Source of the DNA: DATEZO01 sp035255485
GTDB lineage: Bacteria; Pseudomonadota; Gammaproteobacteria; Burkholderiales; Burkholderiaceae_D
DNA: 64,000 bases
Assembly (NCBI GenBank): GCA_035255485.1
Contig: DATEZO010000167.1
Span: 20,145 to 84,144, forward strand
Direction of reading: 5' to 3'
The stretch's first letter is position 1. Each line of letters begins with the position of its first letter. The translations under genes and the position numbers were made by a program. This document shows, in pieces, positions 54,216-63,668 of the stretch. Below the pieces are notes generated by a model. That model was not told where the DNA came from, did no database searches, and saw nothing but the letters and a program-made list of their open reading frames with translations.

Positions 54216-54788
54216 ATGATGGTCAGCAAAATCGCAGTATTCGTAGGCAGCCTTCGCAAGGAATCCTTCAACCGCAAGACGGCCATGACCTTGATGGAAT
54301 TGACTCCGGTTTCGCTCAGCATGGAAATTATTGAGATCGGACAACTGCCGCTCTATAACCAGGATGATGACGATAACGGTCATCCGCCTGACGCCTGGAC
54401 CGCTTTCCGGCAGCGCGTGAAAAGCGCCGATGGCTTCTTGTTCGTGACGCCGGAATATAACCGCTCGGTTCCCGGCGTTCTTAAAAATGCGATCGATGTC
54501 GGTTCGCGGCCCTACGGCCAGAGCGTCTGGGCCGGCAAGCCTGGCGCAGTCATCAGCGTATCGCCGGGCGCGATCGGCGGTTTCGGCGCCAACCAGCATC
54601 TGCGGCAATCCTTCGTGTTTCTGGATGTGCCCTGCATGCAGCAACCGGAGGCATATATCAGCGGTGCGGGCAAGCTGTTTGACGATGCCGGAAAGTTGAA
54701 AGACGACGGCACGCGTGAATTTCTTCGCAAATTCATGTCTGCATTCGCAGGCTGGGTCGATCTGCATGCGGCAGAGCGTGCGCCATGA
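54216..54788 (+). CDS. NADPH-dependent FMN reductase-like flavoprotein
   Basis: A 190-residue flavodoxin-like reductase. The FMN phosphate loop is VGSLRKESFNRK, and the family motif TPEYNRSVPGVLKNAIDVGSRP follows, together with SPGAIGGFGANQHLRQ. Related enzymes (ChrR, YieF, ArsH-like) reduce quinones, chromate or azo dyes. ATGs at 54216 and 54219 are adjacent; GGGGAG is 5 bases before the first. The frame extends upstream but not with family-like residues. It overlaps the SDR gene by 4 bp. Confidence 0.9.
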   Translation: MMVSKIAVFVGSLRKESFNRKTAMTLMELTPVSLSMEIIEIGQLPLYNQDDDDNGHPPDAWTAFRQRVKSADGFLFVTPEYNRSVPGVLKNAIDVGSRPYGQSVWAGKPGAVISVSPGAIGGFGANQHLRQSFVFLDVPCMQQPEAYISGAGKLFDDAGKLKDDGTREFLRKFMSAFAGWVDLHAAERAP

Positions 54789-55537
54789 CGAAATTGCTGG
54801 AAAACAAGATCGCCATCGTCACCGGAGCCGGATCGGGCATCGGTCGGGCAGTGGCGCTGTCGTATGCCTCAGCCGGCGCAAAGGTGGTGGTTTCCGACAT
54901 CGCGGAAAGCGGTGGCAATGAAACCGTGTCGCAGATCATCCTGACCGGCGGCGATGCGACCTTCGTGAGGGCCGACACTTCCAGCGCTGCCGAAAACGAA
55001 GCGCTGGTGGCAGAAACGGTCAAGCGTTACGGTGGGCTGCATATCGCCTGCAACAATGCAGGCGTTGGCGGTATGCAGGCCGACACCGGGGAATGCACGC
55101 CCGAGGAATGGAGCAGGGTCATCGGCGTCAACCTGTCCGGCGTATTCTATGGGATGCGCTACCAGCTTCCGGCGATGCTGGCTGCCGGCACGGGAACGAT
55201 CGTCAACATGGCATCGATATTGAGCCAGGTCGGGTTCCGCGGACACTCGCCTTATGTCGCCGCCAAACACGGGCTGATCGGCCTGACGCGCACTGCAGCA
55301 CTGGAATACGCCGCCCGTCATATTCGCATCAATGCGGTGGGACCTGCCTTCATCCATACGCCGCTGCTCAAGGAACTTCCGCAGGAAATGCTTGACGGAT
55401 TGGCATCCCTGCATCCGGTAGGGCGTCTGGGCGAGGCATCCGAGGTGGCCGAACTGGTACTGTGGCTCAGTTCGGACAAGGCATCCTTCGTGACTGGATC
55501 GTATTATCCGGTCGACGGTGGTTATCTGGCGCAATAA
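54785..55537 (+). CDS. Short-chain dehydrogenase/reductase (SDR)
   Basis: A 250-residue classical SDR. The cofactor loop is VTGAGSGIGRAVA, NNAGVGG follows, and the catalytic tetrad is present with Ser in MASILSQVGF, then YVAAKHG (Tyr-X3-Lys). The C-terminal SSDKASFVTGSYYPVDGGY is typical. The acidic residue after strand 2 (VVVSDIAESGG) favours NAD over NADP. It is coupled to the flavoprotein gene; a shared quinone or carbonyl detoxification role is inference. Confidence 0.92.
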   Translation: MTKLLENKIAIVTGAGSGIGRAVALSYASAGAKVVVSDIAESGGNETVSQIILTGGDATFVRADTSSAAENEALVAETVKRYGGLHIACNNAGVGGMQADTGECTPEEWSRVIGVNLSGVFYGMRYQLPAMLAAGTGTIVNMASILSQVGFRGHSPYVAAKHGLIGLTRTAALEYAARHIRINAVGPAFIHTPLLKELPQEMLDGLASLHPVGRLGEASEVAELVLWLSSDKASFVTGSYYPVDGGYLAQ

Positions 55538-55543
55538 ACCGCA

Positions 55544-55759
55544 CTATTCATCCATACCGAGGAGCGCCTCAATGTCCGCGATCGCCATGCGCAGCATTAA
55601 TGGAGCCTTCGCCTCGTGCGGAGAAATACCTAGCGCCATGGCATCAGGGACGGATTTTTTCATTTTGCCATCGCGCTGGATGAAATATTCTCCCCGGTCA
55701 TAGGTGATGGTATAGGTCAGGTGCTGACCCGTGGTCCGTGTGTACTCGAGAGATGGCAT
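55544..55759 (-). CDS. Small conserved-looking hypothetical protein
   Basis: A 71-residue protein without signal or transmembrane segment, not recognised. The frame opens at 55840, but GGAGG lies exactly 5 bases before the ATG at 55759 (MPSLEYTRTTGQHLTYTITYD), so I place the start there. Charged and aliphatic residues alternate as in a small soluble beta-alpha protein, with YDRGEYFIQRDGKMKKSV in the middle. It is convergent with the SDR gene, its stop 6 bp away. Confidence 0.65.
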   Translation of the reverse strand: MPSLEYTRTTGQHLTYTITYDRGEYFIQRDGKMKKSVPDAMALGISPHEAKAPLMLRMAIADIEALLGMDE

Positions 55760-55889
55760 TATTTCCTCCATGAAAATTTCTTTACCCGATTGCCCGCCCG
55801 CAGCCAAGTCCTTCTTCACTATAAAAGCGAACAATGACAAGAGTACATTACCATGACGCCGCGCATCTGGCAGCGGTTGAAAGACGACA

Positions 55890-56120
55890 ATGCCTTCTGA
55901 AAAAATCGGCGAATACGAGATTGAATATACCGGAATGCAATTGCCGGGCAGTGAAGAGTGGGCAGCTCATGTGACGATCTACGGTCCGTCTCCGAATCCG
56001 ATGCACAGAAACAGCATTTTCCCCAGCCAGCGAGTCTCGGTTGAAACGGTATTTCCCACTGAGCAGGCGGCGGAAGTGGAAGCACGCAAGGTTGCGTTAT
56101 CGATGGTTGAGAGTTTTTAA
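55890..56120 (+). CDS. Small hypothetical protein
   Basis: A 76-residue soluble acidic protein, not recognised. It begins MPSEKIGEYEIEYTGMQLPG and ends in a helix with AEVEARKVALSMVES. The ribosome-binding site is weak (GAAAG, 7 bases upstream). Composition is protein-like rather than shadow-frame-like, and nothing overlaps it on the other strand with better support. It may form a pair with the divergent small gene at 55544-55759. Confidence 0.55.
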   Translation: MPSEKIGEYEIEYTGMQLPGSEEWAAHVTIYGPSPNPMHRNSIFPSQRVSVETVFPTEQAAEVEARKVALSMVESF

Positions 56121-56266
56121 CCAATATTCCACACTCGTAAGTACCTGCCATATGAGCAATGTACTGCCGTATTTATTTCCACATTGTCGATGAATTGATG
56201 TAACTTCGAGGGTTTGTACTTGCGGTGCCGAAACCGTATCGACCGAATCGCCAAGGGAGCCCATTT

Positions 56267-56659
56267 GTGCAAGTCTCGCCGTTGAAACTCACCGCTTCGG
56301 CGGTTATTGTTGCCGCCGTCGCGGCATTCGCCACCGTCACCATCCACAAGCGGGGCACTGCCAAACCGTCGGCGGCAATCACAACGCCAATTCCATTGAC
56401 AGGAGAACAATTGTGCGAGCGCGACCTGAAGAAATTCGTCATTTTCAAGGACCCGGACAACATGCAGATCAATTCGGTGGAGCCGAACGCCATGCGCGAA
56501 GGCCGCTACTGGATATCCGTGTCGGCAAAGAATAATTCCGGTGGCTATAACATCCCTATTAACTGCAGTTGCAGTGTTAATGCCAAGACGGCCACAGTTA
56601 GCGGTATCCAATGCAAGGGCGACAATTACGTGTCTCGCACGCTGCCCGGCCAACCCTGA
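56267..56659 (+). CDS. Small membrane-anchored hypothetical protein (GTG start)
   Basis: A 130-residue protein: one N-terminal hydrophobic segment (SAVIVAAVAAFATVTI, about residues 11-26) and a periplasmic part with four cysteines, one in QLCERD and the others in INCSCSVNAK and IQCKGDN. The open frame begins at GTG 56225, but AGGGAG with 7-base spacing before GTG 56267 decides the start. I do not recognise the family. It may be secreted or anchored, with disulfides. Confidence 0.6.
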   Translation: MQVSPLKLTASAVIVAAVAAFATVTIHKRGTAKPSAAITTPIPLTGEQLCERDLKKFVIFKDPDNMQINSVEPNAMREGRYWISVSAKNNSGGYNIPINCSCSVNAKTATVSGIQCKGDNYVSRTLPGQP

Positions 56660-57167
56660 TCCATGGCCTTGCCCGATTTCATGGGCACGTTCGTTAAGCA
56701 CATTGTAGATTTTCAGCTTGGCATTGGCTTGCTGCTGCTGGCTGGGCGGCCGTTCGAAGCAGTCGTCAAACCCGCTGGCAGACATCTATACCATCCGCCA
56801 GAGCCATACTTGGTAACGGAGTGCTCGCCAAGAGAACCGCTGAAAAAATCAACAACCTGCTGACCTGGCCGCGCAAGACCCGAAAGGGCCAGCCATACGG
56901 CGGAACTCGTTGTAAGGCGCCGCCACGAACGCGGATTTGCCATCCTTGCCCAAGATAGCCTGAAAATTAATACGTGCGTTTATTGCGCTTCCTTACTTAT
57001 GGGTGTTTGCGCAATCGCTTTGATGCGAAGGCGGAGCGATTGATTATGCAGGGCATTCAACTGAAACTTCAGTCGATTAAAGTTCGAAGGATGCGCTAAA
57101 ACGTGCCCCATTTTCATCAAGGTATTAATTTCAAGCCGATACCCCCGATTCGGGGTTCTCCGGGAAG

Positions 57168-57184
57168 TCGCGTTTCAAACGCGA
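57168..57184. other. 17-bp palindrome
   Basis: TCGCGTTT-C-AAACGCGA is a perfect inverted repeat with a single central base. It could be a protein-binding site or a tight hairpin. No T run follows on either strand. Confidence 0.5.
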
Positions 57185-57315
57185 TTTGAGATTTGAGCAA
57201 AGGCGATCCCGGCTTGGGGCAGCCATCCATGTCCAATCCTGCAATCTGGCCAAGAGGGGGAGAGAAAAGGTGCGTTCCTGTCTTTCTCGTCTACAAAAAA
57301 AGGAACGTTGGCAGA

Positions 57316-57341
57316 AACAAAAAGCGCCCCGAAAGGCGCTT
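57316..57341 (-). terminator. Intrinsic terminator of the lysC/tRNA-Ser transcript
   Basis: On the minus strand AAGCGCC, loop TTTCGG, GGCGCTT is followed by TTTGTTTC. It lies 15 bases after the tRNA-Ser 3' end, in the right orientation. Confidence 0.8.
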
Positions 57342-57355
57342 GTTTGCTTGATGCT

Positions 57356-57449
57356 TGGCGGAGACGGAGGGAGTCGAACCCTCGATACAGGTTTAAGCCC
57401 ATATGCTTCCTTAGCAGGGAAGTGCCTTCGACCACTCGGCCACGTCTCC
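57356..57449 (-). tRNA. tRNA-Ser (anticodon GCU)
   Basis: The minus-strand molecule starts GGAGACG, ends CGTCTCC-G-CCA with encoded CCA, and has CTGCTAAGG in the anticodon loop, giving GCU. The long variable arm and GGTTCGACTCC T-arm fit serine. Length is 94 bases. Confidence 0.97.
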
Positions 57450-57546
57450 ACGCTTCAGCAGTATTGCAATATCCACTGAAGTAAGCCACGGATGATAGCT
57501 TTTCGCGCGGAATTGGTCAATCAAACAATGCGATTCTATTTTCTGC

Positions 57547-58797
57547 TCAGGCCTTTTCGAGGTCGAATACCTTGTGCAGCGCGCGTACCGCCAATTCCAT
57601 ATATTTTTCATCAATCAAGACGGAAATCTTGATTTCGGATGTCGAAATCATCAAGATGTTAATACCCTCTTCCGATAAAGTGCGGAACATCTGTGACGCA
57701 ATCCCTACATGACTGCGCATGCCAACGCCGACTACGGACACCTTCGATACCTTGGTGTCACCGGTTACGCTGGTCGCACCAATGTGCGCCTTCACGCTAT
57801 TATTCAGCGTCTCCATCGCTTTGGCATATTCACCGCGAGCAACGGTGAAAGTAAAGTCGGTTTTACCCTCAACCGACTGATTCTGGATAATCATGTCGAC
57901 TTCGATATTGGCATCGGCAATCGGGCCGAGAATCTGATAGGCAATACCCGGCTTGTCAGGCACACCCAAAACAGTAATCTTCGCTTCATCGCGATTGAAC
58001 GCGATACCGGTGATGGCGGCTTGCTCCATGTGTGTATCTTCCTCAAATGAAATCAGGGTGCCGGAAGACGCTTCCTCTTCCAGGGGCATCATTGGATCGG
58101 TCAGCGACGACAAGACGCGCGTCGGCATCTTGTAGTTGCCGGCGAATTCGACCGAGCGGATTTGCAGGACTTTCGAACCGAGCGATGCCATTTCCAGCAT
58201 TTCCTCAAACGTCACCGTTTTCAGACGGCGCGCTTCGGATACCACGCGCGGGTCGGTCGTGTAGACGCCATCGACGTCGGTATAGATCAGGCATTCCTGC
58301 GCCTTTAGCGCTGCAGCAACCGCAACAGCCGACGTATCGGAGCCGCCACGGCCCAGTGTCGAGATATTGCCGTCGCCATCGACTCCTTGAAAGCCGGTAA
58401 TGATGACAATCTTTCCTTCGTCCAGATCCTTGCGCACCTTGGCATCGTCGATCGACTGGATCCGCGCCTTGGTGAAAGCGGAATCGGTAATGATCGGAAC
58501 CTGCCAGCCGGCATAAGATACGGCATCCTTGCCGATAGCATGCAACGCCATTGACAGCAACGCAACCGACACTTGCTCACCAGTCGAGGCCAGCATGTCG
58601 AGTTCACGCGGGTCGGGTTGTTGCATGATTTCCTTGGCCAGGGTGAGCAGTCGATTGGTTTCCCCCGACATTGCAGAGGGCACCACGACGATTTGATAGC
58701 CTGCGTCGTGCCATTTGGCGACGCGCCTGGCAACGTTCTTGATGCGCTCCGTGGAGCCCATGGAAGTGCCGCCGTATTTGTGAACAATTAAGGCCAT
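57547..58797 (-). CDS. lysC: Aspartate kinase
   Basis: A 416-residue kinase starting the aspartate family (Lys, Thr, Met, diaminopimelate). The N-terminal VHKYGGTSMGSTERI binds ATP/aspartate, FQGVDGDGNISTLGRGGSDTS is the catalytic section, and two ACT domains (about 265-410) bind feedback amino acids. As a single enzyme without a fused homoserine dehydrogenase it is the lysine/threonine-sensitive class. It lies 97 bp before tRNA-Ser on the same strand with no terminator between. Confidence 0.97.
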   Translation of the reverse strand: MALIVHKYGGTSMGSTERIKNVARRVAKWHDAGYQIVVVPSAMSGETNRLLTLAKEIMQQPDPRELDMLASTGEQVSVALLSMALHAIGKDAVSYAGWQVPIITDSAFTKARIQSIDDAKVRKDLDEGKIVIITGFQGVDGDGNISTLGRGGSDTSAVAVAAALKAQECLIYTDVDGVYTTDPRVVSEARRLKTVTFEEMLEMASLGSKVLQIRSVEFAGNYKMPTRVLSSLTDPMMPLEEEASSGTLISFEEDTHMEQAAITGIAFNRDEAKITVLGVPDKPGIAYQILGPIADANIEVDMIIQNQSVEGKTDFTFTVARGEYAKAMETLNNSVKAHIGATSVTGDTKVSKVSVVGVGMRSHVGIASQMFRTLSEEGINILMISTSEIKISVLIDEKYMELAVRALHKVFDLEKA

Positions 58798-58940
58798 AAA
58801 AAGTTGGGAAAGTAGGCTTGAAAGAAAAGAGTTTGATAGAAATCAACGTTTTACTTTACATGCTGCAACGCAAAATTACAAGCCCTGCGTGTAGGTAATC
58901 CATTGATAAAACACTGATATTCCAGGCCGTGCAATGAACA

Positions 58941-60353
58941 TTATTCTTCGTGATCTGGCTGCCAGCGAAAACAGATGCGCGAACCTGTCGAAGTGCTGAA
59001 ATGATGACAGTCCATCCCAATACCCGCGGCAAACAGGACATGATCATCCAATGTCACCAATGGCAGGCGCTCGCGCTCCCAGGCAGGGACATTCAATGCC
59101 TGATAGTGATGCTTCAAGCTTCTGGTCGAGCGATTCGATGCCAGCTTCAGTCGCTCACCGCCGTACCTGAATCGCAGCGACAAGTCCTGCCGGCGCAGCC
59201 ACTCGGCATCGATCCCCTGGCTGGCCGTCTCGAAATGCAATATGCCGCCGTAGGAGAGGAATGGAAGCTGCGCCTCCCCATTCCAGCGAAATGCGGATGG
59301 CGGCACACTAGATGGATCAATACTGGATTTGGGTGTGAGAAATAGCCGGTCCCGATAGCGCCTGATATCGCAGTCAGGATGCGCGACATGGATTTGCGCG
59401 TCGGCTTTCGCTTCCAGTAGTTGTGTGCGCATCTCGATCAGCCAAGAGGTGGACGGCATGCGTACGCCACGCAAGCCAAGCCAATGGCGCAGCAGATTAT
59501 CAATGCGATCCAGGTTGAGCCGCTTCAATTGTCCAATATCCAGGCATGCGCCATCAATGCAGCCTTGCAGATCCTGCGCCGCTAATTCTTCCAGCAGTCG
59601 CTGTGCCGACTGGGCATGTTTCGCACTACGCGCAAATCGCTCCTGGCAACCAGGAAACCGCTTTGCCAGTATCGGCATGACCTCATGCCGCACTGCATTA
59701 CGTGCATAGCGCGTATCCGCATTCGATTCGTCGTCGATATGTGCAATATTCGCTTCATCCGCGAAACTCTGCAGCGCGGCTCGCGATAATGCCAATAACG
59801 GACGGCCGATGATGAGATGCGGATCACCCAGCAGATCCGCAGCAGTATTGGCGATATCCATCCCCGACAGGCCCGCCACACCGCTGCCGCGCAATAATTG
59901 CAACAGGACCGTCTCGGCCTGATCATCCTGATGGTGCGCAGTCAGCAAGACCGGTATCTGATGGATGCGGCAGAGTTCACCCAACGCGGCATAGCGGCCA
60001 ATGCGCGCAGCTTCTTCAGTGCCGCTTTCATGCCTGCCGCCCAGATCCGCGCGACGCGACCCGAATACGATGCCCAGTCGGGCGCACTGGCGTTCGCAAT
60101 GTGCCAGCCAGTCGTCCGCATTGGCACTCAACCCATGGTGAATGTGAAATGCAAATACATCGATGTTGCGAGCCGCTGCATATTGATGCACCAAATGCAG
60201 CAGCACGGAAGAATCGAGTCCGCCGCTGTAGCCGACCGCGATTGAAAATCGGGTTATGGTCGATATGGAGGCGCAAACGCGCGTTCGAATTTCTCCGAGC
60301 GCGCGCTCAAATGCGTCGGTAACCGATGCTGTTCGACCCTGCTTATCCGTCAC
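58941..60353 (-). CDS. tilS: tRNA(Ile)-lysidine synthetase TilS
   Basis: A 470-residue enzyme that adds lysine to C34 of tRNA-Ile(CAU) so that it reads AUA. The PP-loop is VGYSGGLDSSVLLHL, HIHHGLSANADDW follows, and the RIGRYAALGELC region is typical. The C-terminal tRNA-recognition domains are present, including QDLSLRFRYGGERL. It is essential in most bacteria. It sits 2 bp after accA, so the pair is co-transcribed. Confidence 0.95.
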   Translation of the reverse strand: MTDKQGRTASVTDAFERALGEIRTRVCASISTITRFSIAVGYSGGLDSSVLLHLVHQYAAARNIDVFAFHIHHGLSANADDWLAHCERQCARLGIVFGSRRADLGGRHESGTEEAARIGRYAALGELCRIHQIPVLLTAHHQDDQAETVLLQLLRGSGVAGLSGMDIANTAADLLGDPHLIIGRPLLALSRAALQSFADEANIAHIDDESNADTRYARNAVRHEVMPILAKRFPGCQERFARSAKHAQSAQRLLEELAAQDLQGCIDGACLDIGQLKRLNLDRIDNLLRHWLGLRGVRMPSTSWLIEMRTQLLEAKADAQIHVAHPDCDIRRYRDRLFLTPKSSIDPSSVPPSAFRWNGEAQLPFLSYGGILHFETASQGIDAEWLRRQDLSLRFRYGGERLKLASNRSTRSLKHHYQALNVPAWERERLPLVTLDDHVLFAAGIGMDCHHFSTSTGSRICFRWQPDHEE

Positions 60354-60355
60354 GC

Positions 60356-61330
60356 TTATTCCGGAGAGGAAATTTCCTTGAACTTGCCATAGCTCATGAG
60401 TTTCTCGTGGCGCGCCGCCAGCAACTCGTTGCTCTTCATGCCCTGCACCTGACGCAATGAATCCGCCAGGGCGCGCTTGAGCAGCACGGCCATCTGCTTG
60501 TGATCCCGATGCGCACCACCGAGCGGTTCGTTGATGATTTTATCAATCAGATTCATGGCCTTGAGCCGATGCGCGGTCAAGCCGAGCGCTTCAGCGGCAT
60601 CGGAAGCGCGCTCAGAGGTTTTCCATAGAATCGATGCGCAGCCCTCTGGCGAGATGACCGAATACGTTGCATATTGCAGCATCAGCACCACATCGCCAAC
60701 CGCGATGGCAAGCGCGCCGCCAGAACCGCCCTCGCCGATGATGGTGGCAATCAGCGGCACTTTCAATTCCGCCATGACATAGAGATTGTGGCCGATTGCT
60801 TCTGATTGACCGCGCTCCTCCGCGTCGATGCCGGGGAAAGCGCCGGGCGTATCGACAAACGTGAAAACAGGCAATCCGAATTTTTCCGCCAGCTTCATCA
60901 ACCGCATTGCCTTGCGATATCCTTCCGGCTTGGGCATACCGAAATTCCGTAGAGCGCGTTCCTTGGTATCACGCCCTTTTTGATGCCCGATCACCATGCA
61001 TGACTGTCCGTTAAAACGCGCCAAACCGCCAATAATCGACAAGTCGTCCGAATAACTGCGATCACCGTGCAATTCATGGAAGTCCGTGAATATTTCATTC
61101 ACATAATCCATCGTATAAGGGCGTTGCGGATGGCGTGCAATTTGCGATACTTGCCAAGGTGTCAGCTTGGCATAAATATCCTTGGTCAGTTGCTGGCTTT
61201 TCTTTGCAAGACGGTTGATTTCTTCGGAAATATCAACTGCCGAATCATCCTGCACAAAGCGCAGCTCATCGATCTTGGATTCGAGTTCCGCAATGGGCTG
61301 TTCGAAACCAAGAAATGTGGTTTTACTCAT
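60356..61330 (-). CDS. accA: Acetyl-CoA carboxylase carboxyltransferase subunit alpha
   Basis: A 324-residue subunit of the enzyme making malonyl-CoA for fatty-acid synthesis. TFLGFEQPIAELESKIDEL begins the family, then HPQRPYTMDYVNEIFTDFHELHGDR, the active-site region FVDTPGAFPGIDAEERGQSEAI and GEGGSGGALAIAVGD. The zinc-bearing beta subunit (accD) is not in the window. It is 50 bp downstream of the alkA-like gene. Confidence 0.97.
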   Translation of the reverse strand: MSKTTFLGFEQPIAELESKIDELRFVQDDSAVDISEEINRLAKKSQQLTKDIYAKLTPWQVSQIARHPQRPYTMDYVNEIFTDFHELHGDRSYSDDLSIIGGLARFNGQSCMVIGHQKGRDTKERALRNFGMPKPEGYRKAMRLMKLAEKFGLPVFTFVDTPGAFPGIDAEERGQSEAIGHNLYVMAELKVPLIATIIGEGGSGGALAIAVGDVVLMLQYATYSVISPEGCASILWKTSERASDAAEALGLTAHRLKAMNLIDKIINEPLGGAHRDHKQMAVLLKRALADSLRQVQGMKSNELLAARHEKLMSYGKFKEISSPE

Positions 61331-61380
61331 CGAGCCTTCTCCTGTTTCAACACTATTTCAACACGCGGTGAAATGCTGAT

Positions 61381-62028
61381 TCAATATACGACTGGTTGTG
61401 GGTGGAGGCTGCGCCATAAATACCAAGTCGCGACTGTGCGCCACGGCTCCCAATTAGCGGCCACTTCACGCGCATCGCTACGTGACACGGGCTCTCCCGA
61501 AAAATAATTCAGGCTGATGCCTTTTAGCAAATCTTGATCGTCAAGGGGCAAAATATTGGGCCGGAGCAGATTGAATATCAAAAACATTTCTGCTGTCCAG
61601 CGGGCAATACCACGAATCTGGACCAATTCGGCGATGACTTCTTCATCTTCCATTTCGATCCATTTGTCTGCATGAACGCGCTTTTCCCTAAAATGGGTAG
61701 CCAGATCAAGTATATATTCGGTTTTTCTCTTGGATAAACCGCATGATGCGATTTCTTCACCCGCCTTGAGGATTTGCGCAGGCATGCATTTTGGGCATAA
61801 ATCAAGAATACGCTGCCAGACAGTATCTGCCGCTTTCACCGAGAGCTGCTGGCCAACAATGGAACGCGCCAGCGTCATGAAAGGCTCGCCCTGCCCCATC
61901 AAATGCAGATCGCCAAACTGAGGAATCAGTTTGCGCATGATGCGATCGCGCTTCATCAATTCGGCTTTCGCGTCCTCCCAGTAAGGCGGCACGGCCGACT
62001 TGAGTTCTGCTTGCAAGTTCATCCCCAT
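61381..62028 (-). CDS. DNA-3-methyladenine glycosylase II, AlkA-like (HhH-GPD)
   Basis: A 215-residue base-excision-repair glycosylase of the short AlkA branch. Visible parts are LARSIVGQQLSVKAADTVWQRI, the helix-hairpin-helix with LVQIRGIARWTAEMFLIF, and the catalytic Asp region in LPLDDQDLLKG. The frame is open to 62049, overlapping cysS. GGAGAG 10 bases before ATG 62028 favours that start, with ATG 62022 also possible. It lacks the extra N-terminal domain of E. coli AlkA. It follows cysS by 5 bp. Confidence 0.9.
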   Translation of the reverse strand: MGMNLQAELKSAVPPYWEDAKAELMKRDRIMRKLIPQFGDLHLMGQGEPFMTLARSIVGQQLSVKAADTVWQRILDLCPKCMPAQILKAGEEIASCGLSKRKTEYILDLATHFREKRVHADKWIEMEDEEVIAELVQIRGIARWTAEMFLIFNLLRPNILPLDDQDLLKGISLNYFSGEPVSRSDAREVAANWEPWRTVATWYLWRSLHPQPVVY

Positions 62029-62033
62029 ATCGT

Positions 62034-63431
62034 CTAGGCTCTCCGCCATTCCGTAACACCGCCCGGCTTGTCTTCCAAGACGATGCCTTTGGCAAGCAGC
62101 TCGTTGCGAATCCGGTCGGCCTCGGCAAAATTCCTTGCTTTTTTCGCTGCGGTGCGCGCTTCAATTTGTTCCGCTACTATCGCATCAATGTCAGCCGTAC
62201 TACCAGCGCTGGCGGGCGCCGCTTGCAAGAATTGCTGCGGCGTGCGCTGCAAGAGTCCGATGACGCCAGCAAGTTCCTGCAACTGGCGCGCCAACGCGGG
62301 CGATTTTGTCTTGTGGATTTCATTCGCCAGGTCAAATAACACGGCGGTCGCAAGCGGCGTATTCAGATCATCATTCATCGCATCGGCAAAACGCATGGCA
62401 TGCGCCTCGCTCCAATCCAGCGCCAGATGATCGGGCGAAACTTCCTTCAGGGCCGTGTAAAGGCGCGTCAATGCGTTTTTCGCATCTTCCAGATGAACAT
62501 CCGAGTAATTCAAGGGGCTGCGATAATGAGCGCGCAAGATGAAAAAACGAAGAACTTCCGCGTCATATATCTTCAGCACATCGCGAATGGTGAAGAAATT
62601 GCCAAGTGATTTCGACATTTTTTCATTGTCGACACGCACGAACCCGTTATGCATCCAGTAGTTTACGAATGGATGCCGAAGCGCGCCTTCGGATTGTGCG
62701 ATTTCATTTTCGTGATGCGGGAATTGCAGGTCCTGGCCGCCGCCGTGAATATCGAATCGCTCACCCAACAGTTCGCATGACATGGCTGAGCATTCGATGT
62801 GCCATCCGGGTCGCCCGCGGCCCCATTTGGATGGCCATTTCACTTCTTCCGGCTCCGCTTCCTTCGAGGCTTTCCATAGTACAAAATCGAGCGGATCGCG
62901 TTTTCCGGTATTGATATCCACTCGCTCGCCAGCACGCAAATCGTCCAGGGATTTCCCGGATAATTTACCGTACCCTGGAAAATCGCGCACCGAATAATTA
63001 ACGTCCCCATCACTCGATTTGTAAGCCAGGCCGTTCTCTTCCAACCGTTCGATCAGGTGCAGCATGTGCGGCACATACTGCGTTGCGCGCGGCTCGTAAT
63101 CCGGCAATAAAATGCCGAGCGCGCGCGTGTCTTCATGCATGTACGTAATGAACCGCGATGTCAGTTGCGAAATCGATTCGCCATTTTCGACTGCACGCTT
63201 GATGATTTTATCGTCGATGTCGGTGATGTTCCGTACATACGTCACTTCGTACCCCGTCGTTTTCAGCCAGCGATAAAGCACATCGAAGGCCATCATCATG
63301 CGCGCATGCCCGATGTGACAATAATCGTAAATAGTCATCCCGCATACATACATGCGGACCTTGCCTGGCTGGATCGGGGAAAAAAGCTGCTTGTCACGCG
63401 CGAGCGTGTTATAGATTTTCAAGGCGCTCAT
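62034..63431 (-). CDS. cysS: Cysteinyl-tRNA synthetase
   Basis: A 465-residue class I synthetase. The HIGH motif is YDYCHIGHARMMMAFD, the cysteine-binding zinc ligands are in MYVCGMT and PGWHIECSAM, and the KMSKS loop is DNEKMSKSLGNF. The C-terminal anticodon-binding helix is present, ending EWRRA. It heads the cysS-alkA-accA-tilS-lysC series on the minus strand. It diverges from the cyclophilin gene with 237 bp between, which should hold both promoters. Confidence 0.97.
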   Translation of the reverse strand: MSALKIYNTLARDKQLFSPIQPGKVRMYVCGMTIYDYCHIGHARMMMAFDVLYRWLKTTGYEVTYVRNITDIDDKIIKRAVENGESISQLTSRFITYMHEDTRALGILLPDYEPRATQYVPHMLHLIERLEENGLAYKSSDGDVNYSVRDFPGYGKLSGKSLDDLRAGERVDINTGKRDPLDFVLWKASKEAEPEEVKWPSKWGRGRPGWHIECSAMSCELLGERFDIHGGGQDLQFPHHENEIAQSEGALRHPFVNYWMHNGFVRVDNEKMSKSLGNFFTIRDVLKIYDAEVLRFFILRAHYRSPLNYSDVHLEDAKNALTRLYTALKEVSPDHLALDWSEAHAMRFADAMNDDLNTPLATAVLFDLANEIHKTKSPALARQLQELAGVIGLLQRTPQQFLQAAPASAGSTADIDAIVAEQIEARTAAKKARNFAEADRIRNELLAKGIVLEDKPGGVTEWRRA

Positions 63432-63668
63432 AAGAGATTCGTTGTTTTAGCCGGATGATTGCTGCAATATTCAGGCGCCTATTCGCGATTTTCATGGGTG
63501 GCGCATAATGCAACAAGGTTGCCAAAACGTTTCTGGAATGCGTAACTTTGATAAAATGTCCGCTTTTGCGGCAGCAGTATACCATTGATGAAAAGTGGCT
63601 TTACCAAAGTCATTCCACAGTTTTGCAATCGAGCGCCGGCCCATTTACCTAAAACATTCAAGGAAAGC

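Larger units (their letters stand above)
56660..57355. other. About 700 bp of apparently decayed sequence beside tRNA-Ser
   Basis: No intact gene. On the minus strand, pieces such as QAILGKDGKSAFVAAPYNEF (near 56970-56910) and a later NAKLKIYNVLNERAHEIG (near 56740-56685) look protein-like but are in different frames and broken by stops. Stem-loops lie at 57168-57184 and 57322-57341. This pattern suggests an old, degraded insertion. Confidence 0.45.

Noticed and set aside
53906..54334. 142-codon plus-strand open frame before the FMN reductase
   Set aside because: It overlaps the reductase start in another frame, lacks a ribosome-binding site and resembles no protein.
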